Source: Campylobacter sp. (GTDB lineage Bacteria > Campylobacterota > Campylobacteria > Campylobacterales > Campylobacteraceae). Taken from it: a stretch of DNA of 6,024 nucleotides. The notes beneath the pieces were generated by a model. That model made no database searches. It was not told the origin of the DNA and worked only from the letters and a program-made list of their open reading frames with translations. How positions within the stretch are numbered: the stretch's first letter is position 1; each line of letters begins with the position of its first letter. Made by a program: the position numbers and the translations under genes. The stretch lies in NCBI GenBank assembly GCA_017506845.1, contig JAFVMP010000118.1:1-6024 (forward strand), given 5' to 3'. Positions 5,321 to 6,024 of the stretch are shown here, one piece after another.

Positions 5321-6024
5321 GTGTTTAAGCAATTTTTATTATTGATTGCGCTATTTGGTATTTTAAATGCCGATGATTGGGTTGAGATTAAAAATGTAGA
5401 ATTGGGTCCTAATGAAAGTGTGAGTTCAGCATATCGTGATGATATATATCGTGAAAATGTGAAATCTGATATAAATATCACACTAAATGATGAAGCACAG
5501 ATGCACGCTAAATTAAATGCATTAAGCTATAAATATGATGCAACTCTAGAGTTATATGGGAATCACATTGCAGGCTATTTTGGTAGAAATATAGCTATTA
5601 GATGTTATGATAAGGATGAAAAAGAGCTTGATGGTTGTAGTTATACAGTTGATGAATCAGAGGACCCTGTGCTAGATCTTAAACCATATAGTTATAATAG
5701 TGGAATTTTGCCAGTACCAGCAGATACTAAATATATAAAAGTCTCTACTCATGCTTCAAATAGTGATACAAAGGACAATATAGGTCTTGATGCAACTTTT
5801 AAGCTAAGTACATCGCTAGATTCATCATCTTTGGAAGATAACTCTCAATATGATTTAAATAAGACATTTAATTTAAATTTTAGTAGTGATGGTTTTGTAG
5901 TAACTGATGATACTCCTGTTGCTTATAGTATAGAGTTTTATGATGTATTTGCTGATGATGAGTATAGGGTTACCTTTAATGATTTAGAATCTTTATATAA
6001 ATACTCACTTTTAAGCAAAGATTC
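5321..6024 (+). CDS. exported protein of unknown function, N-terminal part (3' end outside the window)
   Basis: A frame of 234 codons without a stop runs from GTG 5321 to the window edge. I chose GTG because AGGAG (5311-5315) is 5 nt upstream and translation then begins with a good signal peptide: MFKQFLLLIALFGILNA, cleaved probably after Ala17. The overlapping ATG at 5319 is out of frame and soon stops. No lipobox cysteine is present. The mature part is acidic, rich in Asp, Ser, Asn and Tyr, and alternates polar and hydrophobic residues as beta-sandwich proteins do. C95 and C106 could form a disulfide. The phrases IAIRCYDKDEKELDG (91-105) and ILPVPADTKYIKVS (129-142) recall carbohydrate-binding-like or adhesin beta-sandwiches, but that is only an impression. 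A related phrase, YSIEFYDVFADDEYRV (202-217), may begin a second repeat. I do not recognise the family. A periplasmic or surface location is likely. Confidence 0.85.
   Translation, partial: MFKQFLLLIALFGILNADDWVEIKNVELGPNESVSSAYRDDIYRENVKSDINITLNDEAQMHAKLNALSYKYDATLELYGNHIAGYFGRNIAIRCYDKDEKELDGCSYTVDESEDPVLDLKPYSYNSGILPVPADTKYIKVSTHASNSDTKDNIGLDATFKLSTSLDSSSLEDNSQYDLNKTFNLNFSSDGFVVTDDTPVAYSIEFYDVFADDEYRVTFNDLESLYKYSLLSKD

Noticed and set aside
5319..5345. ATG 5319 as the start of the exported-protein gene
   Set aside because: This frame stops after eight codons, while the overlapping GTG 5321 opens a long frame with a clear signal peptide.
1..6024. CRISPR array, insertion sequence, prophage or tRNA genes
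   Set aside because: No regularly spaced repeats, transposase-like frames, terminal inverted repeats of element size or tRNA cloverleaf sequences were seen in the window.

Overview
The window looks like chromosomal DNA from a Campylobacter or close relative (Campylobacterota). The base composition is strongly AT-rich. Promoters are single -10 boxes in A/T-tract DNA, and ribosome binding sites are AAGGA/AGGAG-like. The RpoA, S4 and S13 sequences read as epsilonproteobacterial. RpoA, for example, begins MRKITTSAY and carries an [13 protein letters not shown] block of the kind I recall from Campylobacter. The species cannot be fixed by eye.

Layout, all genes on the + strand. (1) Positions 1-337 hold the C-terminal part of a Crp/Fnr-family regulator. 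(2) Positions 406-1731 hold hcp, a short-form hybrid cluster protein with all eight hybrid-cluster ligands recognisable, followed by a perfect 11-bp hairpin. (3) Positions 1761-1966 are non-coding: a promoter and a roughly 130-nt leader that can fold into a closed three-way junction just upstream of rpmJ. (4) Positions 1967-4894 are a compact alpha operon, rpmJ-rpsM-rpsK-rpsD-rpoA-rplQ, with gaps of 3 to 28 nt, closed by a GCAA-loop hairpin. (5) Positions 4895-5320 are a very AT-rich non-coding stretch with one 44-bp inverted-repeat element and a strong extended -10 promoter. (6) Position 5321 to the window end is the 5' part of an unrecognised exported protein gene.

The regulator and hcp probably form a nitrosative or redox stress module in which the Crp/Fnr protein controls hcp. 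An imperfect TGT-type palindrome overlapping the regulator's stop codon lies where a class II activator site would. The alpha operon supplies L36, S13, S11, S4, the RNA polymerase alpha subunit and L17. Its own promoter and structured leader suggest independent control.

Most of the window is ordinary core-genome content. The most interesting part is the candidate structured leader before rpmJ. Next are the short Hcp with its unusual cysteine spacing, the putative operator before hcp, the hairpin element in the 3' intergenic region, and the unidentified acidic, beta-rich exported protein.
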